From Variovorax sp. PBL-H6 (lineage in GTDB: Bacteria; Pseudomonadota; Gammaproteobacteria; Burkholderiales; Burkholderiaceae_C), in the NCBI RefSeq assembly GCF_901827155.1, contig NZ_LR594659.1:1302001-1366000 (forward strand): DNA of 64,000 bases, written 5' to 3'. A model generated the notes under the pieces. That model searched no databases and was not told the DNA's origin. It worked only from the letters and a program-made list of their open reading frames with translations. Shown here in pieces: positions 29,287 through 44,076 of the stretch (position 1 is its first letter; each line of letters starts with the position of its first letter). Both the position numbers and the translations under genes were made by a program.

Positions 29287-30417
29287 ATGAGCCTGGCACC
29301 CCACGCCAGTCATCCGGCGCAGTCCCGCGGCCGGCGCCATGCCGAGGCCCCGGCTCCGACGCGCGATGCGTTCCAACGCGATCGTGACCGCATCGTGCAT
29401 TCCACGGCCTTCCGGCGGCTCGTCTACAAGACGCAGGTCTTCCTCAATCACGAGGGCGATCTTTTCCGCACCCGGCTGACCCACTCGCTCGAAGTTGCGC
29501 AACTGGGCCGATCGATCGCGCGCTCACTGCGGCTCAACGAAGACCTGGTGGAGGCTATTGCCCTTGCGCACGACCTGGGCCACACCCCCTTCGGCCATGC
29601 CGGGCAAGATGCGCTCGATGCCTGCATGGAGGCGCATGGCGGCTTCGAGCACAACCTGCAGAGCCTGCGGGTGGTGGATGCGCTCGAGGATCGTTATCCG
29701 CAGTACGACGGACTCAACCTGAGCTTTGAGACGCGGGAGGGCATCCTCAAGCATTGCTCCCGCGCCAACGCCGAGCGCCTGGAGGCCACGGAGCCCGGCG
29801 GAGTGGGGCGGCGCTTCCTCGATCGTGCGCAGCCGAGCCTCGAGGCTCAGCTGTGCAACCTTGCGGACGAGATCGCCTACAACGCGCACGACATCGACGA
29901 TGGCGTGCGTTCAGGCCTCATCGGCCTCGAGCGCCTGGGCGAGGTGGCCCTCTTCAGCCAATACCTGCGAGAGACGCTGGAGGAGCATCCAAATCTGCAG
30001 GGCCGGCGCGTGCTCTACGAAGCCATCCGTCGGATGCTCAGCGCCCAGGTTTACGACGTGATCGACGCCACGCGCGGCGCGCTCGCGGCGGCAGCGCCGG
30101 GCGATGCCGATGGCGTGCGCCGCGCCGCGCCGCTGGTGCTCTTCAGCGAGACCATGCGCACCCAGTCCACGGAACTCAAGCAGTTCCTTTTTCGCAACCT
30201 CTACCGCCATCCGCGCGTCATGCAGACCACGAGCCGGGCGAAGGAGGTCGTCCGCGCACTCTTCGCGGCCTACATCGACGATGTCAAGCAGATGCCCGCT
30301 TCCTACGCGCAGCGTGACGATCGCCATCGCGCAGTGGCCGACTACATCGCCGGCATGACCGACCGCTTTGCGATCCGCGAGTACGAACGCCTCACGGGAA
30401 GGCAGTGGGACCAATGA
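29287..30417 (+). CDS. dgt: dGTPase-like HD-domain triphosphohydrolase
   Basis: 376 residues. Hydrolyses dNTPs to deoxynucleosides and triphosphate. The HD motif is seen as RLTHSLEVAQ and AHDLGHTPFGHAGQ, with a later DEIAYNAHDIDDG that completes the metal site. ATG 29287 is preferred to a GTG ten codons upstream that overlaps aroB. Its stop overlaps the ATG of repeat R2 (30414). The aroB-dgt order is common in betaproteobacteria. Confidence 0.93.
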   Translation: MSLAPHASHPAQSRGRRHAEAPAPTRDAFQRDRDRIVHSTAFRRLVYKTQVFLNHEGDLFRTRLTHSLEVAQLGRSIARSLRLNEDLVEAIALAHDLGHTPFGHAGQDALDACMEAHGGFEHNLQSLRVVDALEDRYPQYDGLNLSFETREGILKHCSRANAERLEATEPGGVGRRFLDRAQPSLEAQLCNLADEIAYNAHDIDDGVRSGLIGLERLGEVALFSQYLRETLEEHPNLQGRRVLYEAIRRMLSAQVYDVIDATRGALAAAAPGDADGVRRAAPLVLFSETMRTQSTELKQFLFRNLYRHPRVMQTTSRAKEVVRALFAAYIDDVKQMPASYAQRDDRHRAVADYIAGMTDRFAIREYERLTGRQWDQ

Positions 30418-30473
30418 GCCGCCCGGCCGTTCCGAAGGCGAATAGCACGGTAGCCGAAGGCGAAGGCACTTCA
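30414..30473 (+). repeat. 60-bp translation-start repeat, copy R2 (dgt-MFS junction)
   Basis: Exactly 60 bp between the ATG overlapping the dgt stop (CAATGAG) and the next in-frame ATG, in the context TCAATGAG, at 30474. It starts ATGAGC and carries GCCGAAGGCGAAGG near its end, which places a GAAGG seven bases before the next ATG. The frame is open and codes for MSRPAVPKANSTVAEGEGTS. It shares 25 of its first 30 bases with R1 and a 15-base block (37-53 region) with R3 and R4. Confidence 0.8.
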
Positions 30474-31754
30474 ATGAGACAGAGAGCTTGCCTTGCGAGC
30501 CGCACGTCGTCGCACGCCGGCGTACCCCGCAATGCCCTGGCTGTGGTATTTGCCGGTGTGGCTGCGGCCCTGCACCTGGGCAAACCGCCGCCCGCCGTGT
30601 CGGCCTTGCAGGCGACGCTGGGCATCGATCTGGTGGAAGCAGGCTTCCTGCTGTCGCTGGTGCAGGTGGCGGGCATGTGCCTGGGCATGGTCTTCGGACT
30701 GGTGGCCGATGCCTTCGGCCTGCGTCGCAGCATGCTGGCGGGCCTGGCTCTGGTCACGGGCGCGAGCGTGCTCGGCGGATGGGTCGGGCGCACGGTCGAT
30801 GCGGGCCCTGGTGCCATTCACTGGCTGCTCGCCTTGCGCGCGCTGGAAGGCGTTGGTTTCCTGCTGGCGGTCATGCCCGGGCCCGGGCTGATCCGCACCC
30901 TGTCGCCGCCGGGCGCAGAGAAGAAGGCGCTCGGCCTCTGGGGTGCCTACATGCCCCTGGGCGTGGCGCTCGCGCTCCTGCTCGGTCCGTCCCTGATCGC
31001 GTGGGGCGGGTGGCCGGGCTGGTGGTGGGTGCTTTCGGCAGTTTCGGCTCTTGCGGCGCTCTGGGTCCTGCTCGCGGTCCCTGGCGATCAGCGGCCAGCC
31101 ATACCGGCCTCTTTGTCACCGCGCTGGACCGCGCCCCTGCTCGACACGATCCGAGCCAGCGGCCCTCGGACGCTGGCTCTGGCCTTCGGCGTGTACTCCG
31201 CACAATGGATGGCCGTCATCGGCTTCCTTCCCGCGATCTATGCCGGCGCCGGCGTTCCGGCCGCCTGGAACGCGGCGCTGACTGCGCTCGCCGCCGCGAT
31301 GAACATCGTGGGCAATGTCAGCGGCGGCCGCTTCCTGCAGCGCGGCGTCGCGCCGGAGCGCCTGCTGCGCTGGGGCTTCGTCGTCATGGCGCTCGGCGGC
31401 GTTGCGGCGTTCGCGCAGATCGGCGCGCCCGCCAGCACCGTGGGCCTGCCGCCCGCGTTGCGCTACGTCGCCGTATGCCTGTTCTCGCTTGCCGGCGGAA
31501 TGATCCCTGCGACCCTCTTCATGCTCTCAACCCGGCTCGCGCCCGGTCCATCGACAGTCTCGACCACGGTAGGGATGATGCAGCAGGCCTCCTCGCTCGG
31601 CCAGTTCATCGCGCCGCCGGCGGTCGCATGGATCGCCCATCGGGTCGGCGGCTGGCAATGGACGTGGGGCGTGACCCTGGCATGTTCGCTGGCGGGCCTG
31701 GCGCTGGCGGCGCGGGTGGCGCCCGCGAGATCCGCTGCGGGGACTGCACGATGA
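30414..31754 (+). CDS. MFS transporter, CynX/NimT-like
   Basis: 446 residues from the first ATG, 426 from the second. A 12-helix major facilitator: NALAVVFAGVAAALHLG opens the first helix, with GLVADAFGLRRSMLAGLAL as the helix 2-3 loop. Substrate unknown. Two starts are possible: 30414, which overlaps the dgt stop and runs through repeat R2, or 30474, after the repeat and 7 bases from a GAAGG. The second is likely the ancestral start. The stop overlaps the next gene as ATGA. Confidence 0.85.
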   Translation: MSRPAVPKANSTVAEGEGTSMRQRACLASRTSSHAGVPRNALAVVFAGVAAALHLGKPPPAVSALQATLGIDLVEAGFLLSLVQVAGMCLGMVFGLVADAFGLRRSMLAGLALVTGASVLGGWVGRTVDAGPGAIHWLLALRALEGVGFLLAVMPGPGLIRTLSPPGAEKKALGLWGAYMPLGVALALLLGPSLIAWGGWPGWWWVLSAVSALAALWVLLAVPGDQRPAIPASLSPRWTAPLLDTIRASGPRTLALAFGVYSAQWMAVIGFLPAIYAGAGVPAAWNAALTALAAAMNIVGNVSGGRFLQRGVAPERLLRWGFVVMALGGVAAFAQIGAPASTVGLPPALRYVAVCLFSLAGGMIPATLFMLSTRLAPGPSTVSTTVGMMQQASSLGQFIAPPAVAWIAHRVGGWQWTWGVTLACSLAGLALAARVAPARSAAGTAR

Positions 31755-32326
31755 GCGGCGATGCGATCGTCACGGCGGCGCAAGCACGCGCGGACACGCA
31801 GCGCTGGCTCGAGCGCGCGGTCATCGGGCTCAATCTCTGCCCCTTCGCCAAGTCTGTGCATGCGCGCCGCCAGATCCACTACGCGCTGTACCTGCGCAAG
31901 GATGAAGATGGCCTGATCGACGAACTGCTGGAAGAAGCGCGCGGGCTGGCTGCCTGCCCTGCTTCCGAGCGCGACACCACCCTCCTGATCGCACCGAACA
32001 CCTTGTCCGATTTCCTCGACTTCAACGATTTGACGGCGCGCGCCGAGCGTCGCCTGGTGCGCGCCGGCTTTGGAGGCCAGTTCCAGCTGGCCAGCTTTCA
32101 TCCACGCTTCCAGTTCGCAGGCGCGGAGCCCGACGACATCACCAACGCGACCAATCGCGCGCCGTACCCCACGCTGCATCTGCTGCGCGAGGACAGCGTG
32201 AGCCGTGCCGTCGAGGCCTTCCCCGATGCGCACGCCATCTTCGGGCGCAACATGCAGATCCTGGAGCAGCTCGGCGCCGAAGGCTGGGCGGCGCTGAATG
32301 TCGGTCCCGGCGGAGCACAGCGATGA
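31751..32326 (+). CDS. DUF1415 family protein
   Basis: 191 residues, soluble, function unknown. The sequence shows WLERAVIGLNLCPFAKSV at the N-terminus, LLIAPNTLSDFLDFNDL in the middle and FHPRFQFAG followed by RAPYPTLHLLREDSV, which are the conserved DUF1415 blocks. The ATG overlaps the MFS stop and the TGA overlaps the next ATG, so the gene sits in a tightly packed operon dgt-MFS-DUF1415-methyltransferase. Confidence 0.88.
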   Translation: MSGDAIVTAAQARADTQRWLERAVIGLNLCPFAKSVHARRQIHYALYLRKDEDGLIDELLEEARGLAACPASERDTTLLIAPNTLSDFLDFNDLTARAERRLVRAGFGGQFQLASFHPRFQFAGAEPDDITNATNRAPYPTLHLLREDSVSRAVEAFPDAHAIFGRNMQILEQLGAEGWAALNVGPGGAQR

Positions 32327-33189
32327 ACGACAAGGCCGTTTCCAAGGCTTCGAAGGCCGAAGCCGAGCTGCAGGAAGTCCTGCGCCCCGGCCAGTCGATC
32401 GAACTGCTGAAAGAGCTGCACATCCTCACGCGCGACGGACGGCTCAACCAGGATTCGCGCCGCAAGCTCAAGCAGGTCTACCACCTGTTCCAGTTCATCG
32501 AGAAGGTGCTCGTCGAACTGCCGGAGGACGGCGCGCACGCCAGCCTGGCCGACCACGGCGCCGGCAAGTCCTATCTCGGCTTCATCCTCTACGACCTGTT
32601 CTTCGGCCCGCGTGGCGGAGGTCATGTGTATGGCATCGAGACGCGGGCCGACCTGGTCGACAAGTCGCGCGCACTGGCGAAGCGGCTCGGGTTCGATCGC
32701 ATGGCCTTCCTCAACATCAGCGCCGCCGAATCGGCCGACGTGGCCGAGCTCCCGGCGCAGATCGACGTCGTGACCGCGCTGCATGCCTGCGACACCGCCA
32801 CCGACGACGCCATCGCCTTCGGGCTCGCCAAGCAGGCGCGCTTCATGGTGCTCGTGCCCTGCTGCCAGGCCGAGGTCGCGGCCTGCCTGCGCGAGACCAA
32901 GGCGCTGTCGCTCTCGCGCACGCCGCTGGCCGAACTCTGGCGCCATCCCCTGCACACCCGCGAGATCGGCAGCCAGCTCACCAACGTCCTGCGCTGCCTC
33001 TACCTGGAGGCGAATGGCTACCAAGTCACCGTCACGGAACTGGTGGGTTGGGAGCACAGCTTGAAGAACGAGCTGATCATCGCCCGCCGCACCGGCCAGC
33101 GCAAAGCCAGCGCCGCAACCCGGCTGGAGCAACTGCTGGCCGAATTCGGGCTGGAGTCGCTGCTGGAGACACGCTTCCGCCTGGGCTGA
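32323..33189 (+). CDS. SAM-dependent methyltransferase-like protein
   Basis: 288 residues. The segment LADHGAGKSYLGFILYDLFF, then VYGIETRADLVDKSRALA and LHACDTATDDAI, follows the pattern of the methyltransferase-25/32-type family, in which a DxGxGKxYL loop binds SAM. Here the first Asp is in ADHGAGKS. PCCQAE later in the protein is also typical of the family. Substrate unknown (tRNA or protein are both possible). The ATG overlaps the DUF1415 stop. Confidence 0.75.
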   Translation: MNDKAVSKASKAEAELQEVLRPGQSIELLKELHILTRDGRLNQDSRRKLKQVYHLFQFIEKVLVELPEDGAHASLADHGAGKSYLGFILYDLFFGPRGGGHVYGIETRADLVDKSRALAKRLGFDRMAFLNISAAESADVAELPAQIDVVTALHACDTATDDAIAFGLAKQARFMVLVPCCQAEVAACLRETKALSLSRTPLAELWRHPLHTREIGSQLTNVLRCLYLEANGYQVTVTELVGWEHSLKNELIIARRTGQRKASAATRLEQLLAEFGLESLLETRFRLG

Positions 33190-33196
33190 TCCCGCC

Positions 33197-33889
33197 ATGG
33201 CCCGCCTTCCCCGTCTCACGCTGGCCGAGCAGCCGCACCATGTGATCCAGCGCGGCAACAACCGCCAGGCCATCTTCATCGACAACGCGGACCGAGAAAT
33301 GCTGCTGGGCCTGCTCGGCGAGAACGCGGCTCGCTTCCGCATCGCACTGCACGCCTACGTGCTGATGGACAACCACTACCACCTGCTGGCCACGCCCGCG
33401 AGCGCCGACGGCCTGCCGCTGTGGATGCAGGCCGTGGGTCGGCGCTACGTGCGCTACTTCAACGACCGGCACGGGCGCACCGGCACCCTGTGGGAGGGGC
33501 GCTACAAATCCACGTTGATCCAGACCGATCGCTACCTGTTGACCTGCATGGCCTACATCGACCTGAATCCGGTGCGTGCGGGCCTCGTCGTCGATGCCCG
33601 CGACTATTCATGGTCCAGCCACGCGCACTACGCCGGGCTGCGGCACGACAAGCTGGTGACGCCGCATCCGCTCTACTGGTCGCTCGGCAACACACCGTTT
33701 GCCCGGGAAGCCGCCTACGCCGATCTGGTCCGTGGCGGGGTAGCGGCGGACGACCAGGCCATGTTGACCGAGGCCACGCTGCACGGGTGGGCCGCCGGCG
33801 ATGGTGCCTTTCTCGAGGCGTTGCAAAAGAACACCGGGCGGCGGGTTCTCAAGTCCCGGCCGGGGCGGCCCCGAGCTCCCCGAGGCTGA
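33197..33889 (+). CDS. REP-associated tyrosine transposase (RAYT-like, Y1 family)
   Basis: 230 residues. A single-strand DNA transposase-like protein of the IS200/RAYT group: HHVIQRGNNRQ at the N-terminus, the metal-binding HUH pair as NHYHLL (His 60 and 62), RHGRTGTLWEGRYKS and a tyrosine in YLLTCMAYIDLNPVRAG (Tyr 113 or 120 is the candidate nucleophile). It starts 8 bp after the methyltransferase stop and is followed by a palindromic element at 33934-33971. RAYTs are usually single-copy domesticated genes that move REP palindromes, not full insertion sequences. It appears intact. Confidence 0.85.
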   Translation: MARLPRLTLAEQPHHVIQRGNNRQAIFIDNADREMLLGLLGENAARFRIALHAYVLMDNHYHLLATPASADGLPLWMQAVGRRYVRYFNDRHGRTGTLWEGRYKSTLIQTDRYLLTCMAYIDLNPVRAGLVVDARDYSWSSHAHYAGLRHDKLVTPHPLYWSLGNTPFAREAAYADLVRGGVAADDQAMLTEATLHGWAAGDGAFLEALQKNTGRRVLKSRPGRPRAPRG

Positions 33890-33933
33890 GCCGAAGGCAT
33901 TCACCGCACCTCTTGCGGATTTGTTGTGTCCCC

Positions 33934-33971
33934 AATTTAATTCCGAGTCTTGAGGTCGGAATTTAATGGGA
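33934..33971 (+). repeat. Imperfect palindrome behind the RAYT gene (candidate REP-like element)
   Basis: AATTTAATTCCGA (33934-33946) and TCGGAATTTAATG (33956-33968) pair at 11 of 13 positions around a 9-base loop. The outer flanks read GTGTCCCC on the left and CTGACCCCC on the right. The stretch is AT-rich against its surroundings. Such palindromes next to a RAYT gene are often its substrate. The gap 33890-34054 holds nothing else recognisable apart from the gltB ribosome-binding site. Confidence 0.55.
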
Positions 33972-34054
33972 ATCTGACCCCCAATAAAGCGCTTGGCATT
34001 ATTTGTGCAACGCAATATCCTTCCCTTCCCCGCGAAAAACTGAAGGAGCGCGCC

Positions 34055-38797
<4,743 letters not shown>

Positions 38798-38836
38798 GCG
38801 CGGCCACAAAACGAAGAACAGAACCAGGAAATCACG

Positions 38837-40315
<1,479 letters not shown>

Positions 40316-40398
40316 AGGCGCCGAATTAGCCGGGGATTCGCCCCTTGCTTGGTGGATGGGCACGGCCTGTGCTTCATTTATCATCGACGACTACCGCT

Positions 40399-40429
40399 AG
40401 CCGGGGAGCCCTCAGGCGCCCCGGCTTTT
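40399..40429 (+). terminator. Terminator-like hairpin directly before mlaF
   Basis: AGCCGGGG (40399-40406) pairs with CCCCGGCT (40419-40426) around a 12-base loop, followed by TTTTC. It would end the gltBD transcript, but it stops only 10 bp before the mlaF ATG, so it may instead act in the mlaF leader. A weaker GGGG-ATTCG-CCCC hairpin lies upstream at about 40332. Confidence 0.65.
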
Positions 40430-40438
40430 CTGTTGTCC

Positions 40439-41263
40439 ATGAACCCACCCGAGTCCTCACTGGTTGAATTCCGCGATGTCCGTTTTGGCTACGGCGAACG
40501 CGCGATCCTCGACGGCGTATCTTTCACCGTGCCCCGTGGCAAGGTGACGGCGCTCATGGGGGCTTCCGGCGGTGGCAAGACCACCGTGCTGCGCCTGGTC
40601 GGTGGCCAAATGTGCGCGCAAAGCGGCGAGGTGCTGTTCGATGGCCAGGACATCGGCAAGATGGGCAGCGACGCACTCTATGCCGCGCGTCGCCGCATGG
40701 GCATGCTGTTTCAGTTCGGTGCCCTGTTCACCGACATGAGCGTGCTCGACAACGTCGCTTTCCCCCTGCGCGAGCACACGCAGTTGCCAGAGGCGCTGGT
40801 GCGAGACATCGTGCTCATGAAGCTCGACGCCGTCGGCCTGCGCGGGGCGCGCCACCTGATGCCCAGCGAAATCTCCGGCGGCATGGCGCGTCGCGTCGCG
40901 CTGGCCCGGGCAATCGCGCTCGACCCCGACCTTGTCATGTACGACGAACCCTTCGCCGGCCTGGACCCGATCTCGCTGGGCACCGCGGCGCGCCTGATCC
41001 GCCAGCTCAACGACACGCTCGGGCTGACCAGCATCGTGGTGTCGCACGACCTGGAAGAGACCTTTCGCATCGCGGACCACGTGATCATCCTGGCGAACGG
41101 CGGGATTGCCGCGCAGGGCCGGCCGCAGGAAGTGCGGCAGAGCGGCGATCCGCTGGTCCACCAGTTCGTCAATGCGCTGCCGGACGGGCCTGTGCATTTC
41201 CACTACCCGGGCGTTGCCGTGGAGCAGGACTTCGGCAACAACGCGCATGGGGAACGGGCGTGA
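40439..41263 (+). CDS. mlaF: Phospholipid-trafficking ABC transporter ATPase MlaF
   Basis: 274 residues. The cytoplasmic ATPase of the MlaFEDB complex, which moves phospholipids between inner and outer membrane. Walker A is GASGGGKT, the signature is SGGMARR, and Walker B is DPDLVMYDEPFAGLD. ATG 40439 (MNPPESSLVEF) is preferred to an upstream in-frame start that runs through the hairpin. The stop overlaps mlaE as GTGA. It heads the mla-murA-his block. Confidence 0.95.
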   Translation: MNPPESSLVEFRDVRFGYGERAILDGVSFTVPRGKVTALMGASGGGKTTVLRLVGGQMCAQSGEVLFDGQDIGKMGSDALYAARRRMGMLFQFGALFTDMSVLDNVAFPLREHTQLPEALVRDIVLMKLDAVGLRGARHLMPSEISGGMARRVALARAIALDPDLVMYDEPFAGLDPISLGTAARLIRQLNDTLGLTSIVVSHDLEETFRIADHVIILANGGIAAQGRPQEVRQSGDPLVHQFVNALPDGPVHFHYPGVAVEQDFGNNAHGERA

Positions 41264-42042
41264 GCTGGTACAGGCCGGCCGACGTGGGCTTTGCCGTCCG
41301 CTCGAAGCTGGGCGATCTCGGCACGGGCGCGCGCCTGTTCCTGCGCCTTATGCTGCGCGGCGCGGGCAGCCTGCGGCGCTTCGGCCTCGTGCGCGACCAG
41401 ATCCACTTCCTCGGCAATTACTCGCTCGCCATCATCGCGGTCTCGGGCCTCTTCGTCGGCTTCGTGCTCGGGTTGCAGGGCTACTACACGCTGCAGCGCT
41501 ACGGCTCCTCGGAGGCGCTGGGTCTGCTGGTTGCGCTGAGCCTGGTGCGTGAGCTCGGGCCCGTGGTTTCGGCGCTGCTGTTCGCGGGCCGTGCGGGGAC
41601 CTCGCTGACCGCGGAAATCGGCTTGATGAAAGCCGGCGAGCAGCTCAGTGCCATGGAGATGATGGCCGTCGACCCGGTGCAGCGCATCCTTGCGCCGCGC
41701 TTCTGGGCCGGCGTGATCACCATGCCGCTGCTGGCGGCCGTGTTCAGCGCTGTCGGCGTGGTCGGCGGCTGGGTGGTCGGCGTGCTGATGCTCGGTTTGG
41801 ATCCGGGCGCGTTCTGGGGGCAGATGCAGGGCGGCGTCGATGTCTGGCGCGACGTGGGCAATGGCGTGGTCAAGAGCATCGTCTTCGGCTTCACCGTCAC
41901 CTTCATCGCGCTGCTGCAGGGCTTCGAGGCCCAGCCGACGCCTGAGGGCGTGTCGCGCGCCACCACCCGCACGGTGGTCGTGGCCTCGCTCGCGGTGCTG
42001 GGGCTCGACTTCCTCCTCACCGCGATGATGTTCAGTATCTAG
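41260..42042 (+). CDS. mlaE: Phospholipid-trafficking ABC transporter permease MlaE
   Basis: 260 residues, five to six membrane helices. The core shows FVGFVLGLQGYYTL, LVRELGPVVSALLFAGRAG and the EIGLMKAGEQLSAMEMM coupling helix, all MlaE family features. The GTG start at 41260 overlaps the mlaF stop. It forms the membrane core with the MlaD ring. Confidence 0.95.
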   Translation: MSWYRPADVGFAVRSKLGDLGTGARLFLRLMLRGAGSLRRFGLVRDQIHFLGNYSLAIIAVSGLFVGFVLGLQGYYTLQRYGSSEALGLLVALSLVRELGPVVSALLFAGRAGTSLTAEIGLMKAGEQLSAMEMMAVDPVQRILAPRFWAGVITMPLLAAVFSAVGVVGGWVVGVLMLGLDPGAFWGQMQGGVDVWRDVGNGVVKSIVFGFTVTFIALLQGFEAQPTPEGVSRATTRTVVVASLAVLGLDFLLTAMMFSI

Positions 42043-42065
42043 AAAGCAAAAGGCAAAGGGCACTC

Positions 42066-42554
42066 ATGCAACGTTCCAAGAATGACGTCTGGGTCGGCCT
42101 GTTCGTGCTCATCGGCGCGGCAGCGCTGCTGTTTCTCGCGCTCCAGTCGGCCAACCTCCTGAGCTTGAACTTCCAGAAGACCTATTCCGTCAGCGCGCGA
42201 TTCGACAACATCGGCGGGCTGAAGCCGCAGACCGCGGTCAAGAGCGCGGGCGTCGTGGTCGGCCGCGTCGAATCGATCACATTCGACGACAAGTATTTTC
42301 AGGCCAGCGTCACGCTGGCATTGCAGAGCCGTTACAGTTTCCCGAAGGACAGTTCCCTCAAGATCCTGACCAGCGGCCTGCTTGGCGAGCAGTACATCGG
42401 AATCGAGGCGGGAGCTGAGGAGAAGACCCTTCAAGCTGGCGACACCATCACCTCGACACAGTCGGCAGTCGTGCTGGAGAACCTCATCGGACAGTTCCTC
42501 TACAGCAAGGCGGCTGAGGGCAGCACGCCATCGGGCAACAGCAGCAAGAAATGA
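42066..42554 (+). CDS. mlaD: Outer-membrane lipid asymmetry protein MlaD (MCE domain)
   Basis: 162 residues. One N-terminal membrane helix (about 9-28) and a single MCE domain (about 39-116) with the pattern FDNIGGLKPQTAVKSAGVVVG. It forms the hexameric periplasmic ring on MlaE. The C-terminal tail is Ser/Gly-rich. The stop overlaps the mlaA ATG. Confidence 0.95.
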   Translation: MQRSKNDVWVGLFVLIGAAALLFLALQSANLLSLNFQKTYSVSARFDNIGGLKPQTAVKSAGVVVGRVESITFDDKYFQASVTLALQSRYSFPKDSSLKILTSGLLGEQYIGIEAGAEEKTLQAGDTITSTQSAVVLENLIGQFLYSKAAEGSTPSGNSSKK

Positions 42555-43297
42555 AACCAAGAACCCCCATCGACTTGCCGCGCGTGCTTCGCGGCACTGC
42601 CTCCGCCCTGCGCTGCCTGGGCGCCATTGCAGTGCTGGTCATTGCCACCGGCTGCGCCTCCGGGCCCAAGGCCAATCCGGCCGACCCGTTCGAACCCTTC
42701 AACCGTGGCGTCACGCGCTTCAACGACGTCGTGGACGACGCCGTGCTGGTGCCGGCGGCGACGGCTTATCGCCGCGTGCTGCCTTCCTTCGTGCGCACGG
42801 GGGTCAACAATTTCTTCGGCAACCTGTCCGATGTGTGGAGCTTTGCCAACAGCGTGTTGCAGCTCAAGCTGGAGCACAGCGCACAGACCTTCATGCGGGT
42901 GAACGTCAACACCGTCTTCGGTCTCGGCGGGCTGCTGGATATCGCCACGGAGGCCGGCATCGACCGCCACTCCGAAGACTTCGGCCAGACTCTCGGCCGT
43001 TGGGGCGTGCCGAGCGGTCCGTACGTGGTGCTGCCGCTGCTGGGTTCTTCGACGGTGCGCGACACGGCTGCACTCACGATCGATCGGCAGGGCGACCTGC
43101 TGAACCAGATCCACGATGTCCCGTGGCGGAACTCGCTCTACTTTCTCCGCGTGATCGACACGCGCGCGAACTTCCTGCGCGCGAGCCAGCTGCTGGACAA
43201 CGCGGCGCTCGACAAGTACACGTTCACCCGCGATGCCTATCTGCAGCGCCGAAAGAACGAGGTTCATGACGGGGACCTGCCGAACGAGGGCAATTGA
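42551..43297 (+). CDS. mlaA: Outer-membrane lipoprotein MlaA (VacJ)
   Basis: 248 residues. It removes misplaced phospholipids from the outer leaflet of the outer membrane and hands them to MlaC. Lipobox IATGC with Cys 35, then NPADPFEPFNRGVTRFND, WGVPSGPYVVLPLLG and a DSSTVRD-like block are family features. Unlike E. coli, where mlaA stands apart, here it is inserted between mlaD and mlaC, the usual betaproteobacterial order. Confidence 0.95.
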   Translation: MKPRTPIDLPRVLRGTASALRCLGAIAVLVIATGCASGPKANPADPFEPFNRGVTRFNDVVDDAVLVPAATAYRRVLPSFVRTGVNNFFGNLSDVWSFANSVLQLKLEHSAQTFMRVNVNTVFGLGGLLDIATEAGIDRHSEDFGQTLGRWGVPSGPYVVLPLLGSSTVRDTAALTIDRQGDLLNQIHDVPWRNSLYFLRVIDTRANFLRASQLLDNAALDKYTFTRDAYLQRRKNEVHDGDLPNEGN

Positions 43298-43418
43298 CAG
43301 CGTGTCCGGCGCTTGCATCCCGTTGCGCGCTTTGCACGGGGCGGGAACCCGGTTGACAAGCCTCTGCTCCAATTCGCCAAGGGTCGCAAGGACTCAAAAC
43401 TTTCAAAGGGAACCATCG

Positions 43419-44069
43419 ATGATTCAGATGCTGCAACGCCGCTCCGTGGGGCGCCTGATGCTGGCCGGCCTGCTGCTCGCGGGCGCCGCCGCCTTCGTGC
43501 GGCCAGTCCACGCCGCCGACGAGGCGCCGGACGCGCTGGTCAAGCGGCTCTCCGCCGACGTGCTGGAGACCATCAGGGCCGACAAGTCGATCAAGGCGGG
43601 AGACGTCAACAAGATCATGGCCCTGGTCGACGCCAAGATCATGCCGAACGTCAACTTCCAACGCATGACCGCGTCCGCGGTCGGGCCGGCATGGCGCCAG
43701 GCCACGCCCGAGCAGCAGCAGCGCCTGCAGGAAGAGTTCAAGAAGCTGCTGGTGCGCACCTATGCCGGCGCGCTCGACCAGGTCAGCGACCAGACTGTGG
43801 CCGTGCGGCCCTTCCGCGGCTCGCCCGACGACAAGGAAGTGCTGGTGCGCACGGAGGTCCGCGGCAGCGGCGATCCGGTGCAGCTCGACTACCGGCTCGA
43901 GAAGACGCCCGGCGAGGCGGGCGGCTGGAAGATCTACAACCTGAACGTGTTGGGCGTGTGGCTGGTCGATACCTACCGCAGCCAGTTCGCGCAGGAGATC
44001 AACGCCAAGGGCATCGATGGCCTGATCACCGCGCTGACCGAGCGCAACAAGCGCAACGGCAAGGGGTGA
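43419..44069 (+). CDS. mlaC: Periplasmic phospholipid shuttle MlaC
   Basis: 216 residues. It carries phospholipid between MlaA and MlaD. A signal peptide (about 1-31, ending VHA) and the Ttg2D/MlaC fold with ALVDAKIMPNVNFQRMT, FKKLLVRTYAGALDQ and WKIYNLNVLGVWLVDTYR are seen. ATG 43419 is preceded by AAAGGGAA; earlier in-frame starts would lack a signal peptide. The 121 bp between mlaA and mlaC shows no clear promoter. Confidence 0.94.
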   Translation: MIQMLQRRSVGRLMLAGLLLAGAAAFVRPVHAADEAPDALVKRLSADVLETIRADKSIKAGDVNKIMALVDAKIMPNVNFQRMTASAVGPAWRQATPEQQQRLQEEFKKLLVRTYAGALDQVSDQTVAVRPFRGSPDDKEVLVRTEVRGSGDPVQLDYRLEKTPGEAGGWKIYNLNVLGVWLVDTYRSQFAQEINAKGIDGLITALTERNKRNGKG

Positions 44070-44076
44070 GTTTTCG

